A stretch of DNA of 64,000 nt from Hydrogenophilus thiooxidans (lineage in GTDB: Bacteria; Pseudomonadota; Gammaproteobacteria; Burkholderiales; Rhodocyclaceae): NCBI RefSeq assembly GCF_019049855.1, contig NZ_JAHLSY010000003.1, positions 98,688-162,687 of the forward strand, given 5' to 3'. The position numbers were made by a program, and so were the translations under genes. Below, piece after piece: positions 55,626 through 63,832 of this stretch. The notes under the pieces are model-generated. The model was not told the DNA's origin. It made no database searches and worked only from the letters and a program-made list of their open reading frames with translations. Positions within the stretch are counted from its first letter, which is position 1. Each line of letters starts with the position of its first letter.

Positions 55626-56766
55626 ATGATGGATCCGCAAGAAATCAACGCGATCGAAGGACAACTGCGCTCGATCCTGGAGCGTAACGACGAACTCCGG
55701 AGGTATCTTTGACTACGCCGACCTGAAGCGGCAACTCGAAGAGACCGACCTGGCGCTGCAAGACCCGGAAGTTTGGAACGATCCCGAAAAAGCGCAGGCG
55801 CTCGGCAAGCAAAAACGACAACTGGAAGCGCTGATCGAACCGCTCGAAACCACGGCAGACGAGGCCAAGAGCCTGCTCGAACTCCTGGAACTGGCGCGCG
55901 AAGAAGCGGACGAAGCCACTCTGACTTCGATCCGTGACGATGCCAAGCGCCTCGACGACGCGATCGCCAAGCTGGAGCTGCGCCGGATGTTCAACGACCC
56001 GATGGATCCGAACAACTGCTTCATCGAGATCCAAGCGGGCGCCGGTGGCACCGAAGCGCAGGACTGGGCGTCGATGTTGCTGCGCATGTACCTGCGTTAC
56101 TGCGAGCAAAAAGGGTTCGAAACCGAAATCCTCGAAGAATCGGAAGGCGAAGTCGCGGGGATCAAAAGCGCGACGGTGAAGGTGAGTGGGGATCATGCAT
56201 ACGGGTATTTGCGCACCGAAACGGGGATTCACCGCCTGGTCCGCAAGAGCCCGTTCGACGCGAATGCGCGCCGCCACACCAGTTTCGCCTCGGTCTTCGT
56301 CTACCCCGAGGTCGACGACAAAATCGAAGTCGAGATCAACCCTGCCGATCTGCGGATCGACACCTACCGCGCGTCGGGTGCCGGGGGACAGCACGTGAAC
56401 CGGACCGATTCGGCGGTACGCATCACCCACATCCCAACCGGTATCGTCGTCCAGTGCCAGAACGACCGTTCGCAACACAAAAACAAAGCCGCGGCGATGG
56501 CGATGCTCAAGTCGCGCCTCTATGAATTGGAACTGCGCAAACGGCGCGAGCAACAGCAGGCGCTGGAAGAGTCGAAGAGCGATATCGGCTGGGGCCACCA
56601 GATCCGCTCCTATGTGCTCGACCAATCCCGCATCAAGGATCTGCGCACCGGGGTCGAGATCGGCAACACCCAAGCGGTACTCGACGGCGACCTCGACCCG
56701 TTCATCGAAGCCGCGCTGAAGCAAGGCGTGAGCGGCACGAAACCTTCCGCCGCGGAAACGGAGTAA
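55626..56766 (+). CDS. prfB: peptide chain release factor 2, with programmed +1 frameshift
   Basis: RF2 read from two frames. Zero frame runs from ATG 55626 (or 55629) through 28 codons to CTT followed by an in-frame UGA at 55710-55712; a +1 shift continues with GAC at 55711 to the stop at 56766, giving about 379 residues. The long frame carries the peptidyl-hydrolysis motif GGQ ([14 protein letters not shown]), and the stop-recognition loop is in the domain before it, with GGTEAQDW and [18 protein letters not shown] typical of RF2. RF2 reads UGA and UAA. The gene lies between recJ and map. It is not a pseudogene; low RF2 levels increase frameshifting, which makes synthesis self-regulating. 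Confidence 0.96.
55698..55713 (+). promoter_or_regulatory. RF2 programmed frameshift site
   Basis: CGG-AGG-TAT-CTT-TGA-C: the slippery CTT-T with UGA and the following C, and a Shine-Dalgarno-like GGAGG just upstream that stimulates the shift. The usual proteobacterial site has AGG-GGG before TAT-CTT-TGA; here it is CGG-AGG, keeping the GGAGG core. Confidence 0.95.
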
Positions 56767-56800
56767 CCGAGACCCTCTCCCCCAACGGAGCGCGAACCCC

Positions 56801-57631
56801 ATGGCCATCGACATCAAAACCCCTGAAGAGATCGAAGCGATGCGCGTTGCCTGTCGCCTTGCCTCCGAGGTGCTCGACTACATCACGCCGTTCGTTCAAC
56901 CCGGCGTGACCACCGCGGAACTCGACCGCCTGTGCCACCGCTACATCGAAGACATGCAACAAGCGGTCGCAGCGCCGCTCAACTACCCACCGGGAAGTCC
57001 GAACCCCTTCCCCAATGCGATCTGCACCTCGGTCAATCACGTCGTCTGCCACGGGATTCCCAACGAAAAACCGCTCAAAGAGGGGGATATCGTCAACCTC
57101 GACATCACCGTACAGAAAGACGGTTGGTACGGCGACACCAGCCGGATGTTCGTCGTCGGCAACAAACCGTCGATTTTGGCGCGGCGGCTCGTCCAGGTAA
57201 CCTACGAATGCCTGTGGTTGGGGATTGCGGCGGTCCGCCCTGGCGCACGGCTCGGTGACATCGGCGCGGCGATCGAACGCCACGCCCACCACCACGGCTA
57301 CTCGGTGGTGCGGGAATATTGTGGCCATGGGATCGGTCGGCGCTTTCACGAAGAACCACAGGTACTCCATTACGGCAAACCGGGAACGGGCATCGAACTC
57401 GTCCCGGGAATGACGTTTACCATCGAACCGATGATCAACGCCGGCAAAGCGGCCACCTCGGTGCTCGCCGACGGTTGGACGGTGGTCACCAAAGACCGCA
57501 GCCTCTCTGCGCAATGGGAACATACGGTTCTGGTCACGGAAACGGGCGTTGAGGTACTCACCACCTCGGCAGGCTGTCCGAAACCACCCGAAATCGTCCG
57601 CGACCGTTTCGGTGACGGATTCATCGGCTAG
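56801..57631 (+). CDS. map: methionine aminopeptidase, type I
   Basis: A 276-residue enzyme that removes the initiator Met. It starts AIDIKTPEEIEAMRVACRLASEVLD; substrate His in NHVVCHGIPN, metal ligands in VNLDITVQKDGWYGDTSRMF (two Asp), GHGIGRRFHEEP (His), TIEPMIN (Glu) and SAQWEHTVLVT (Glu). The length and the absence of an N-terminal zinc region fit type Ia. It is followed by glnD within 20 bases, as in enterobacteria. Confidence 0.96.
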   Translation: MAIDIKTPEEIEAMRVACRLASEVLDYITPFVQPGVTTAELDRLCHRYIEDMQQAVAAPLNYPPGSPNPFPNAICTSVNHVVCHGIPNEKPLKEGDIVNLDITVQKDGWYGDTSRMFVVGNKPSILARRLVQVTYECLWLGIAAVRPGARLGDIGAAIERHAHHHGYSVVREYCGHGIGRRFHEEPQVLHYGKPGTGIELVPGMTFTIEPMINAGKAATSVLADGWTVVTKDRSLSAQWEHTVLVTETGVEVLTTSAGCPKPPEIVRDRFGDGFIG

Positions 57632-57648
57632 CTTCGGACTTGTTCGCG

Positions 57649-60249
57649 ATGTCCCCGTCGGTCTCTCCCCACTTGTCCGCGATCGCCACCCGCCTGGCCG
57701 AGGGCCGTGCGCAGCTCGCGGCACAATTCGCGGATGGAACCCTAACCCCTTTGCAATACCTCCATCGCCACGCCCGGTTGGTGGATACCACACTCGTTGC
57801 GCTCACCCGGGCTGTTCCGCTTCCCCGTGGCGCCAGCATCTTGGCGGTAGGGGGTTACGGGCGGCGCGCGCTCTACCCGATGAGCGACATCGACTTGATG
57901 CTTTTGGTCCCCGCGCCGTTGCAAGGGGCGGACGAAGCGCGCGCGCAAGCGTTCGTCGCGGCGTTGTGGGATATCGGGCTCGAGGTGGGCATGAGCGTGC
58001 GCACCCCAACGGAAGCGCTCACCCTTGCGCAAGAGGACATCACCGTCCAGACGAACATGCTTGAGGGGCGGCGGGTAGCGGGCGCGGTCGCACTCGCCAA
58101 CGATTTTCTTGCCGCGTTGCGTCGTGCGCTCGACCCGGCCGCGTTTTACCGCGCCAAGGCAGCCGAACAAGAGCGCCGTCACAGTCGTTGGCTTTCCCCT
58201 TATACCCTGGAACCCAACGTCAAGGAGCACCCAGGTGGGCAGCGCGATTTGGATCTACTTCTGTGGATCGCCCAAGCATTGGGGTATCGTGGACGTTGGG
58301 CGGCCCTAGCGAAAGCGGGACTGTTGCTGACAGAAGAAGCCCGCGAACTCGACCGAAGGCACCGCTTCCTGGCACGGGTGCGCATCGCGCTCCACCTTTT
58401 GGCGAAACGGCGGGAAGATCGGCTGCTTTTTGACTACCAAAACGCATTGGCAGCCCAATTCGGCATTCGCGCGCAAGGCGAGCAACGCCCCGCCGAACGC
58501 TTCATGCGGCAATACTATCTGAACGCAAAAATCGTACTGCAGCTCAATACCGTGCTGATGGCCGCGTTTTCCGAACGCCTATCCCCTTCCGAAACGGAAT
58601 CGGCCGAACCGATCGATGACTACTTCGTGCGTCGCGGCAACCGACTCGATCTGGTCCGCGACGGGATCTTTGCCGACCATCCCGAAGCGTTTCTCACGCT
58701 CTTCCTCCGCATGGCGCAACACCCCGAACTCACCGGCCTTACTGCACGGGCGGCCCGACGGCTTTGGGCCGAGCGCGACCGTATCACCCCGGAATACCAC
58801 CGGGTGCCCCGTCACCAACACCTTTTTCTTGAGATTCTCAAACAACCCCGCGGCATCGTCCATGAGACGCGGCGCATGAACCAGTTTGGGATCCTTTCCC
58901 GCTACCTGCCGGCGTGGCGGCGCATCGTCTGCCAGATGCAGTACGACCTCTACCACGAATACACCGTCGATCTGCATACCCTGATGGTGATCCGGAACCT
59001 GCGCCGTTTCACGATGGAGGAGCACGCGCACGAATACCCCGAAATGAGCGCGCTGATGAGCGAATTCGGGGAACCGTGGCTGCTCTATCTGGCTGCAATC
59101 TTTCACGACATTGGCAAAGGACGCGGCGGTGACCACAGCACGATCGGCGCCGAAGCGGCGCGTGCGTTTCTCAGCATCCACCCGATCGACCCCGAAGCGG
59201 TCGACCTCGTTGCCTGGCTGGTGCAAGAACACCTGACGATGAGCCGAATCGCGCAGAAAGAGGACATCACCGATCCGGAAACCATCGCGCGTTTCGCGAC
59301 GCTGGTGGGCGACGAACGGCGACTGATCGCGCTCTATCTCCTCACCCACGCCGACATTCGCGGCACCAGCGCCAAAGTGTGGACTCCTTGGAAAGCGCGC
59401 CTACTTGCCGATCTCTTCCACGCCACCCGGCAATGGCTCCAGCAGCACCCGGCGAACGCGGTTGAGGCGCTTCGGCGCGGCGAACCGCTCCACGAACGGC
59501 AAGAACGCGCCCGCGCGATCCTGCGCTTCCACGGCATTCGCCCAGGCGAGGAGACCGCGTTCTGGCGCCGGGTAGGCCAAGACTATTTCCTTCGCCACCA
59601 CGCCGAGACCATCGCGTGGCACACACGGGTCCTCTACTGGCGTCATCAAACCGGCAAACCGGTAGTTCGCGCCCGCCTCCTACCTGACGGCAGCGGGGTC
59701 CAGGTGATGGTTTTCGCCCCGGATGCCCCGTTCTTGTTGGCGCGGTTATTGGAAGTCTTCTACTGCCTGGATGCCGATGTCTGGGAGGCGCGGATCTACA
59801 CCACACCTGACGGGTGGGCGCTCGACACCTTCGTCCTCGACTTCCCGCCCGACCGCCCTACCCGTGAGACGCTCAACCTCTTGGAATATGAACTGAGCGC
59901 CGCGCTGGACCAACCCACCCCCACGCTCCCCGAACCGCCGCGCTGCCAACGCCGGCTCCCCCGGCTTGTCCGCCACTTCGGTTTTCCGCCGCAAGTGACG
60001 ATTACCCCTGATGAAAGCGGCAAGCGGTTCGTCCTTACCGTGATCGCGCTCGATCGACCGGGAACGCTGCTGGCGATCGTCACCGCGCTCGCGCATTGGA
60101 ACGTTTCTATTGAACTTGCCCGCATCCACACGGCCGGCGAACGCATCGAAGACGCGTTCGTCGTCAGCGGCCCAGGACTCGACCGTCCCGAACGGCAAAA
60201 CGCGATCATCCAAGCGCTGACTCGGGTATTGGAGCGGTTGGGTGCGTAA
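57649..60249 (+). CDS. glnD: bifunctional PII uridylyltransferase / uridylyl-removing enzyme
   Basis: An 866-residue GlnD, the primary glutamine sensor, which uridylylates PII at low glutamine and removes UMP at high glutamine. The nucleotidyltransferase motif GGYGRRALYPMSDIDLML is near residues 68-85, the HD hydrolase domain has FHDIGKGRGGDHS near 485, and two ACT domains lie at about 690-770 and 795-866 (VLTVIALDRPGTLLAIVTALA). The start ATG lacks a clear Shine-Dalgarno; a TTG three codons earlier is possible. No PII or glnA gene is in the window. Confidence 0.95.
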   Translation: MSPSVSPHLSAIATRLAEGRAQLAAQFADGTLTPLQYLHRHARLVDTTLVALTRAVPLPRGASILAVGGYGRRALYPMSDIDLMLLVPAPLQGADEARAQAFVAALWDIGLEVGMSVRTPTEALTLAQEDITVQTNMLEGRRVAGAVALANDFLAALRRALDPAAFYRAKAAEQERRHSRWLSPYTLEPNVKEHPGGQRDLDLLLWIAQALGYRGRWAALAKAGLLLTEEARELDRRHRFLARVRIALHLLAKRREDRLLFDYQNALAAQFGIRAQGEQRPAERFMRQYYLNAKIVLQLNTVLMAAFSERLSPSETESAEPIDDYFVRRGNRLDLVRDGIFADHPEAFLTLFLRMAQHPELTGLTARAARRLWAERDRITPEYHRVPRHQHLFLEILKQPRGIVHETRRMNQFGILSRYLPAWRRIVCQMQYDLYHEYTVDLHTLMVIRNLRRFTMEEHAHEYPEMSALMSEFGEPWLLYLAAIFHDIGKGRGGDHSTIGAEAARAFLSIHPIDPEAVDLVAWLVQEHLTMSRIAQKEDITDPETIARFATLVGDERRLIALYLLTHADIRGTSAKVWTPWKARLLADLFHATRQWLQQHPANAVEALRRGEPLHERQERARAILRFHGIRPGEETAFWRRVGQDYFLRHHAETIAWHTRVLYWRHQTGKPVVRARLLPDGSGVQVMVFAPDAPFLLARLLEVFYCLDADVWEARIYTTPDGWALDTFVLDFPPDRPTRETLNLLEYELSAALDQPTPTLPEPPRCQRRLPRLVRHFGFPPQVTITPDESGKRFVLTVIALDRPGTLLAIVTALAHWNVSIELARIHTAGERIEDAFVVSGPGLDRPERQNAIIQALTRVLERLGA

Positions 60250-60288
60250 GTAGCCCCAAACCGTTTATCGGGAAAACCCGCGCTACCG

Positions 60289-60717
60289 CTAACCGTGCGG
60301 CCAGAGCCGCCACAGAAGCAGCATCACCGCGCCAAATTGACTCAGCCAGAAGAGAAAACTCCACTTCAGAATCGACGAGCGGGTCTCGGCAGCGGTGATT
60401 GCCACCTGAGCACGAACCCCCTCGATCTCTTTGGTGAGATCCGCGCGTACCTGCTCGATCTCCTTGGTGAGCTTGAGTTCAATCGCCTTCACCTCTCCCC
60501 GAACCTGTTCGATCTCTTTGGTGAGATTCGCGCGTACCTGTTCGATCTCTTTGGTGAGCCTGAGTTCGGTTTCTGAGAGGTGACGAACGGTAACCAGATA
60601 GTCGAGATGGGGATAACGCGACTCCAGGAGATCAAACGCTTCGGCAATGACTCGGGCCCGCGTCTCTTCGTCTGGCGCGTGACGTAAGCGGTCGTAGAGG
60701 TCGAGAACTGCGCTCAT
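60289..60717 (-). CDS. coiled-coil protein with C-terminal membrane anchor
   Basis: A 142-residue protein. Residues 1-50 form a helical head, residues 52-108 are a coiled coil built from near-identical LTKEIEQVRA units spaced by 11 or 18 residues, and residues 118-138 are one membrane helix (WSFLFWLSQFGAVMLLLWRLW). Eleven-residue (hendecad) repeats with a terminal anchor are the plan of the DUF1640/CCDC90-type proteins, a resemblance I offer from memory. The repeats are also visible in the DNA (60424-60558). GGGAG precedes the ATG. Function unknown; it is convergent with glnD. Confidence 0.75.
   Translation of the reverse strand: MSAVLDLYDRLRHAPDEETRARVIAEAFDLLESRYPHLDYLVTVRHLSETELRLTKEIEQVRANLTKEIEQVRGEVKAIELKLTKEIEQVRADLTKEIEGVRAQVAITAAETRSSILKWSFLFWLSQFGAVMLLLWRLWPHG
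60424..60558 (-). repeat. internal DNA repeats in the coiled-coil gene
   Basis: The 15-base unit GATCTCTTTGGTGAG (plus-strand reading) occurs at 60424, 60457 (one mismatch), 60511 and 60544. Steps are 33, 54 and 33 bases, so the units are in frame and encode LTKEI each time. This looks like recent duplication inside the gene. Confidence 0.85.
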
Positions 60718-60849
60718 GCTGCACTCCCCTCGTCTGAGATTAATTATTCTCGCACAAGATGCACCCCCTTGGAGTAGCTCTTTGGAGCGTCACGACCGCA
60801 AGACTGCTCTTTCTACAATCAGAGAGGAAGCAACGCGTTGCATAAAACC

Positions 60850-61296
60850 ATGAGCCACTTAGACGAACACAGCTTCCGCGCCGTCGTACAAAGGTTGCAA
60901 CCCCGTCAATGCCCGTTTGCTCAAGCGCTCGATGAGGGGTGCGGGCACTGCCCCTACAGCGACTACGCGCTCCTAGCCGAACGACAGATTCGCCTCTGTC
61001 GCCACGAAGCACACCATGAGCTGTGCTTTCGTTTTCTCAAAGCAGTTCGCGTTTCTGCCGTGCTTGTCCTCAAACTTCCCCCGCCATCCAAAAAACTCAC
61101 CCACCGCCAAGCGCTGCGCCTACAATGTGGTGCGCTAGTGGCGCTTCGGCAATGGCTCGAAAGCAAAGCGTCTGTCGATACTCCGGTTGCCGAGCAGGTC
61201 GCTCTCTTTTTTCGACACTCTGCCGAGCGCCCCCACCCTTTTCTTGATCTCATCCCTTATCTGGTGACTTTCGGTGAACGTCCCATATCACTTTGA
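60850..61296 (+). CDS. unrecognised Cys-rich protein
   Basis: A 148-residue protein I do not recognise. Its N-terminal third holds a cysteine set C21-x9-C31-x2-C34-x15-C50 and a further Cys at 59 (CPFAQALDEGCGHCPYSDY, then RLCRHEAHHELC), with His residues between, which would suit a zinc or iron-sulfur site. The rest is helical with HPFLDLIPYLV near the end. I use the ATG at 60850; an upstream TTG in frame is less likely. TACAAT at 60820-60825 is a weak -10 candidate. The next gene starts 23 bases before this one ends, so the two probably form a functional pair. Confidence 0.6.
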   Translation: MSHLDEHSFRAVVQRLQPRQCPFAQALDEGCGHCPYSDYALLAERQIRLCRHEAHHELCFRFLKAVRVSAVLVLKLPPPSKKLTHRQALRLQCGALVALRQWLESKASVDTPVAEQVALFFRHSAERPHPFLDLIPYLVTFGERPISL

Positions 61297-62380
61297 CCAT
61301 CTCATCAACCAAATCCAACGCAATTGCGCCATTGCCGATGCGCAATATGCGCGCAACCAAACGCTATGCACCTATCTTTTGCAGATGCGCGAATACTACC
61401 GGTGGGCGCACGAAATCCCGCTGGGCGCACCGCTTCCGCACCGCGAAGTAGCCCGATGGATCCGCGAACAAGAACGTACGTGGGAACCTCTTGAAGCAGA
61501 GGAGCTCAAACCGCTTATCTGGCAGGAACGAACGTTTGACCCGTTCGACGAGGAAGGCCTCAACGCGCTACTCCTTCCTATTGGCTTTGTGTACACTGCG
61601 GGGATCGGTCGTTTTGGCAAACCACACTTTGCGCTTGCTGAGCTCAAGCAGAAAACGGTCTGCGCTGGAATCGAGTGTTGGCACCTCGGCCGCGAGTACG
61701 CACGCGATCTGTCGCTATTGCCAGCCCTTTACCGCGAAGGGCGAATCGTGATTCGCCGCGACGCGCTTACCCGAATGCTCTGGGAGAAGTGGGAACTTTG
61801 GCGCAGCCAACAAGAGGCGTTGCCCAAAGACCGGGCGCTGGTCTTTCAATGCTACCGTTTGGAAGACAACGGATGTCGCCTGGAAACGCTCACTGAGGAT
61901 GCCGCGACGCTGCTGGTTTGGCATGAAATTGGCGAACACCAGGCAGAAGAGCGACTACCTACTGAGTGGCCGCAGATGGTCGCTGCTGCTGGCGATCGCG
62001 CCAACGAAGTGGTGCTGCGCACGGTGCGCGATCTCGTTGCCGACGCGCTCAGCGTCTATCCCCGCCTGGCCGAGCATGACGCCGGGCTCCTCACTGCGCT
62101 ACACTTTGCGCTTACCGATGGATTGCGGCGGCAATGGGTGAGGAACCTCACCGCAACGCTTTTTGCCTCGCATCAGCCGGCGCCTTCACGGCAACCGCTG
62201 CGAACGCTCGCTTCAATTGAAGCAGATCGCTGGCTAAAACTCGCCAACAAGATGCGCACCGCCTACCTCCGTTCGCCAGCGCAATTTCCGCTCTGGCTCC
62301 GACGCTGGCGGGAACGACTGCATCAGCAAACCAAGCCAACCCCCAAAGCCGCGTACGACACGGTTTCAACCACTCAGTGA
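61274..62380 (+). CDS. uncharacterised protein, possibly Sfum_1244-like
   Basis: A 368-residue soluble protein with a GTG start, overlapping the Cys-rich gene by 23 bases. The N-terminal block YHFDHLINQIQRNCAIADAQYARNQTLCTYLLQMREYYRWAHE (seen in parts: QRNCAIADA, TLCTYLLQMREYYRW) resembles, from memory, the uncharacterised family NCBI calls Sfum_1244. The middle has RFGKPHFALAEL and an acidic WHEIGEHQAEERLP stretch with His and Glu that could bind metal. No catalytic family is recognised. The last seven bases overlap the end of the convergent UPF0114 gene. Confidence 0.65.
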   Translation: MNVPYHFDHLINQIQRNCAIADAQYARNQTLCTYLLQMREYYRWAHEIPLGAPLPHREVARWIREQERTWEPLEAEELKPLIWQERTFDPFDEEGLNALLLPIGFVYTAGIGRFGKPHFALAELKQKTVCAGIECWHLGREYARDLSLLPALYREGRIVIRRDALTRMLWEKWELWRSQQEALPKDRALVFQCYRLEDNGCRLETLTEDAATLLVWHEIGEHQAEERLPTEWPQMVAAAGDRANEVVLRTVRDLVADALSVYPRLAEHDAGLLTALHFALTDGLRRQWVRNLTATLFASHQPAPSRQPLRTLASIEADRWLKLANKMRTAYLRSPAQFPLWLRRWRERLHQQTKPTPKAAYDTVSTTQ

Positions 62381-62889
62381 CCGCTTCCTCCACCGCGCTG
62401 AACCCGATCCATGACCGCATACAAAAGGGCAGAAAAGACAAAAACCAGATGAAGCCCCGTTTGCCACCAAAGGACCCGGTCTTCGATGTTGTGGACGTTG
62501 AGAAACGACTTCAGGAGCTCGATCGCCGAGATCGCGACGATCGAACCGATCAGTTTGATCTTGATATCGGCAAAGCCGATATGGCCCATCCAATCGGGAC
62601 GATCTTCGTGGCTATGGAGATCTTCCATCTTCGAAACGAAATTTTCATAGCCACTGAAGATGATGATGAGGATCAGGTTCATCACAAGCGCCGCGTCGAC
62701 GAGTGACAACACCCCGACGATCACCTCGGATGAGCTGGCAGTGGGCAGAGCGATCACCATTTCCCACCCCTGCTTCGCGAACTTGTAGAGCATCACCAGA
62801 AGCGCCCCCACCAGCCCAAGATAGACTGGGGCGAGCAGCCAACGTGACGCAAAAAGCAGATGCTCGATTGTTTTCTCAACGTGACGCAT
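62374..62889 (-). CDS. UPF0114-family membrane protein (YqhA-like)
   Basis: A 171-residue protein with four predicted helices. The family pattern is clear: FASRWLLAPVYLGLVGALL near the start, SLVDAALVMNLILIIIFSGYENFVSK (in part), GFADIKIKLIGSIVAISAIELLKSFL (in part) and HLVFVFSALLYAVMDR. UPF0114/TIGR00645 proteins have no established function. It lies upstream of nothing on its strand here except uppP, which is 105 bases further up, and it ends seven bases inside the convergent unknown gene. Confidence 0.88.
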   Translation of the reverse strand: MRHVEKTIEHLLFASRWLLAPVYLGLVGALLVMLYKFAKQGWEMVIALPTASSSEVIVGVLSLVDAALVMNLILIIIFSGYENFVSKMEDLHSHEDRPDWMGHIGFADIKIKLIGSIVAISAIELLKSFLNVHNIEDRVLWWQTGLHLVFVFSALLYAVMDRVQRGGGSGH

Positions 62890-62993
62890 TCGTTTCCCCC
62901 TTCACTGATCCCTCGCAATGGCCAGGGACAGATAACCTACCGATCATACGCATCGAAAAACGCACGCTTTCGCCATTCACAATTGCTCCATTC

Positions 62994-63791
62994 CTAGCGA
63001 ACCAGAACCCACCACACCACTGCCGCGAGCGCAATCCGGTACCAAGCAAAGAGCGCGAACGAATGGCGGCTGATATACGCCAACAACCAGCGCACCGCGA
63101 TCAACCCGGCCACAAACGCCGCAACGAACCCGACCGCGATCTCGTGCAGGTTCGTGACCGTCAGCGCGTGCCAATCTTTGGCCAGGGTGTAGAGCGTTGC
63201 AGCGAACATCGTGGGAATCGCCAGAAAAAAAGAGAATTCGGTCACAGCGGTGCGGGAAAGGCCAAAAAGAAGCCCCCCTAAGATCGTCGCGCCCGAGCGG
63301 CTTGTTCCGGGAATGAGCGCCAAGCACTGCGCACACCCCACTTTGAGCGCATCAATCCAGGTCATCTCCTCGACACACGCAATCCGCGGTGTGGGGCGGA
63401 ACCGCTCGACGAGGAGGATCGCCACCCCACCCAACGCCAACATGGTTGCGACCACGCTCGGCGAAAAGAGGTGCGCTTTGATCGCTTTGCCCGCCAGCAA
63501 CCCTACCACCGCAGCGGGCAAGAACGCGACGATGAGATTGACGACCAACCGAACGGCCGGGGCGTCGCGGTGCATCAACCCGGTGAGGACCGCGGCGATT
63601 TTCCCGCGGTAGTGCCAGCAGACCGCGAGAATCGCCCCCAATTGGATCGCGATCGCAAAGGTCTTGTCCGCTTCGCTCGTGCGCGCCAACAACGCCTGCG
63701 CCACGATCAAATGGCCGGTGGAAGAGATCGGCAAAAACTCAGTCGCGCCCTCGAGTATGCCAAGCGTGAGTGCCATAAGCAAATCGTTCAT
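62994..63791 (-). CDS. uppP: undecaprenyl-diphosphatase UppP (BacA)
   Basis: A 265-residue membrane enzyme that recycles undecaprenyl diphosphate to the monophosphate carrier used for peptidoglycan and other envelope glycans. The two active-site motifs are present: EGATEFLPISSTGHL near residues 14-28 and IPGTSRSGATILGGLL near 160, with Glu, His, Ser and Arg residues kept. Eight helices are predicted. Its product is the carrier that the glycosyltransferase cluster at 9.5-15 kb would use. Confidence 0.96.
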   Translation of the reverse strand: MNDLLMALTLGILEGATEFLPISSTGHLIVAQALLARTSEADKTFAIAIQLGAILAVCWHYRGKIAAVLTGLMHRDAPAVRLVVNLIVAFLPAAVVGLLAGKAIKAHLFSPSVVATMLALGGVAILLVERFRPTPRIACVEEMTWIDALKVGCAQCLALIPGTSRSGATILGGLLFGLSRTAVTEFSFFLAIPTMFAATLYTLAKDWHALTVTNLHEIAVGFVAAFVAGLIAVRWLLAYISRHSFALFAWYRIALAAVVWWVLVR

Positions 63792-63826
63792 CGGTATGCT
63801 TTCGGAGTGCTTTTTGAAAGCAGGAG

Positions 63827-63832
63827 ATTATA
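63827..63832 (-). promoter_or_regulatory. possible -10 box of uppP
   Basis: Perfect TATAAT on the minus strand, 35 bases before the uppP ATG. No clear -35 box at the right distance. Confidence 0.4.

Noticed and set aside
55987..56766. A short prfB starting at an internal ATG, or prfB as a frameshifted pseudogene
   Set aside because: The upstream frame, the CTT-TGA-C shift site and the GGAGG stimulator are all present, so it is the known programmed frameshift.
60424..60558. Regularly spaced repeats as a CRISPR array
   Set aside because: Units are 15 bases, in frame, unevenly spaced (33, 54, 33) and encode a coiled coil.
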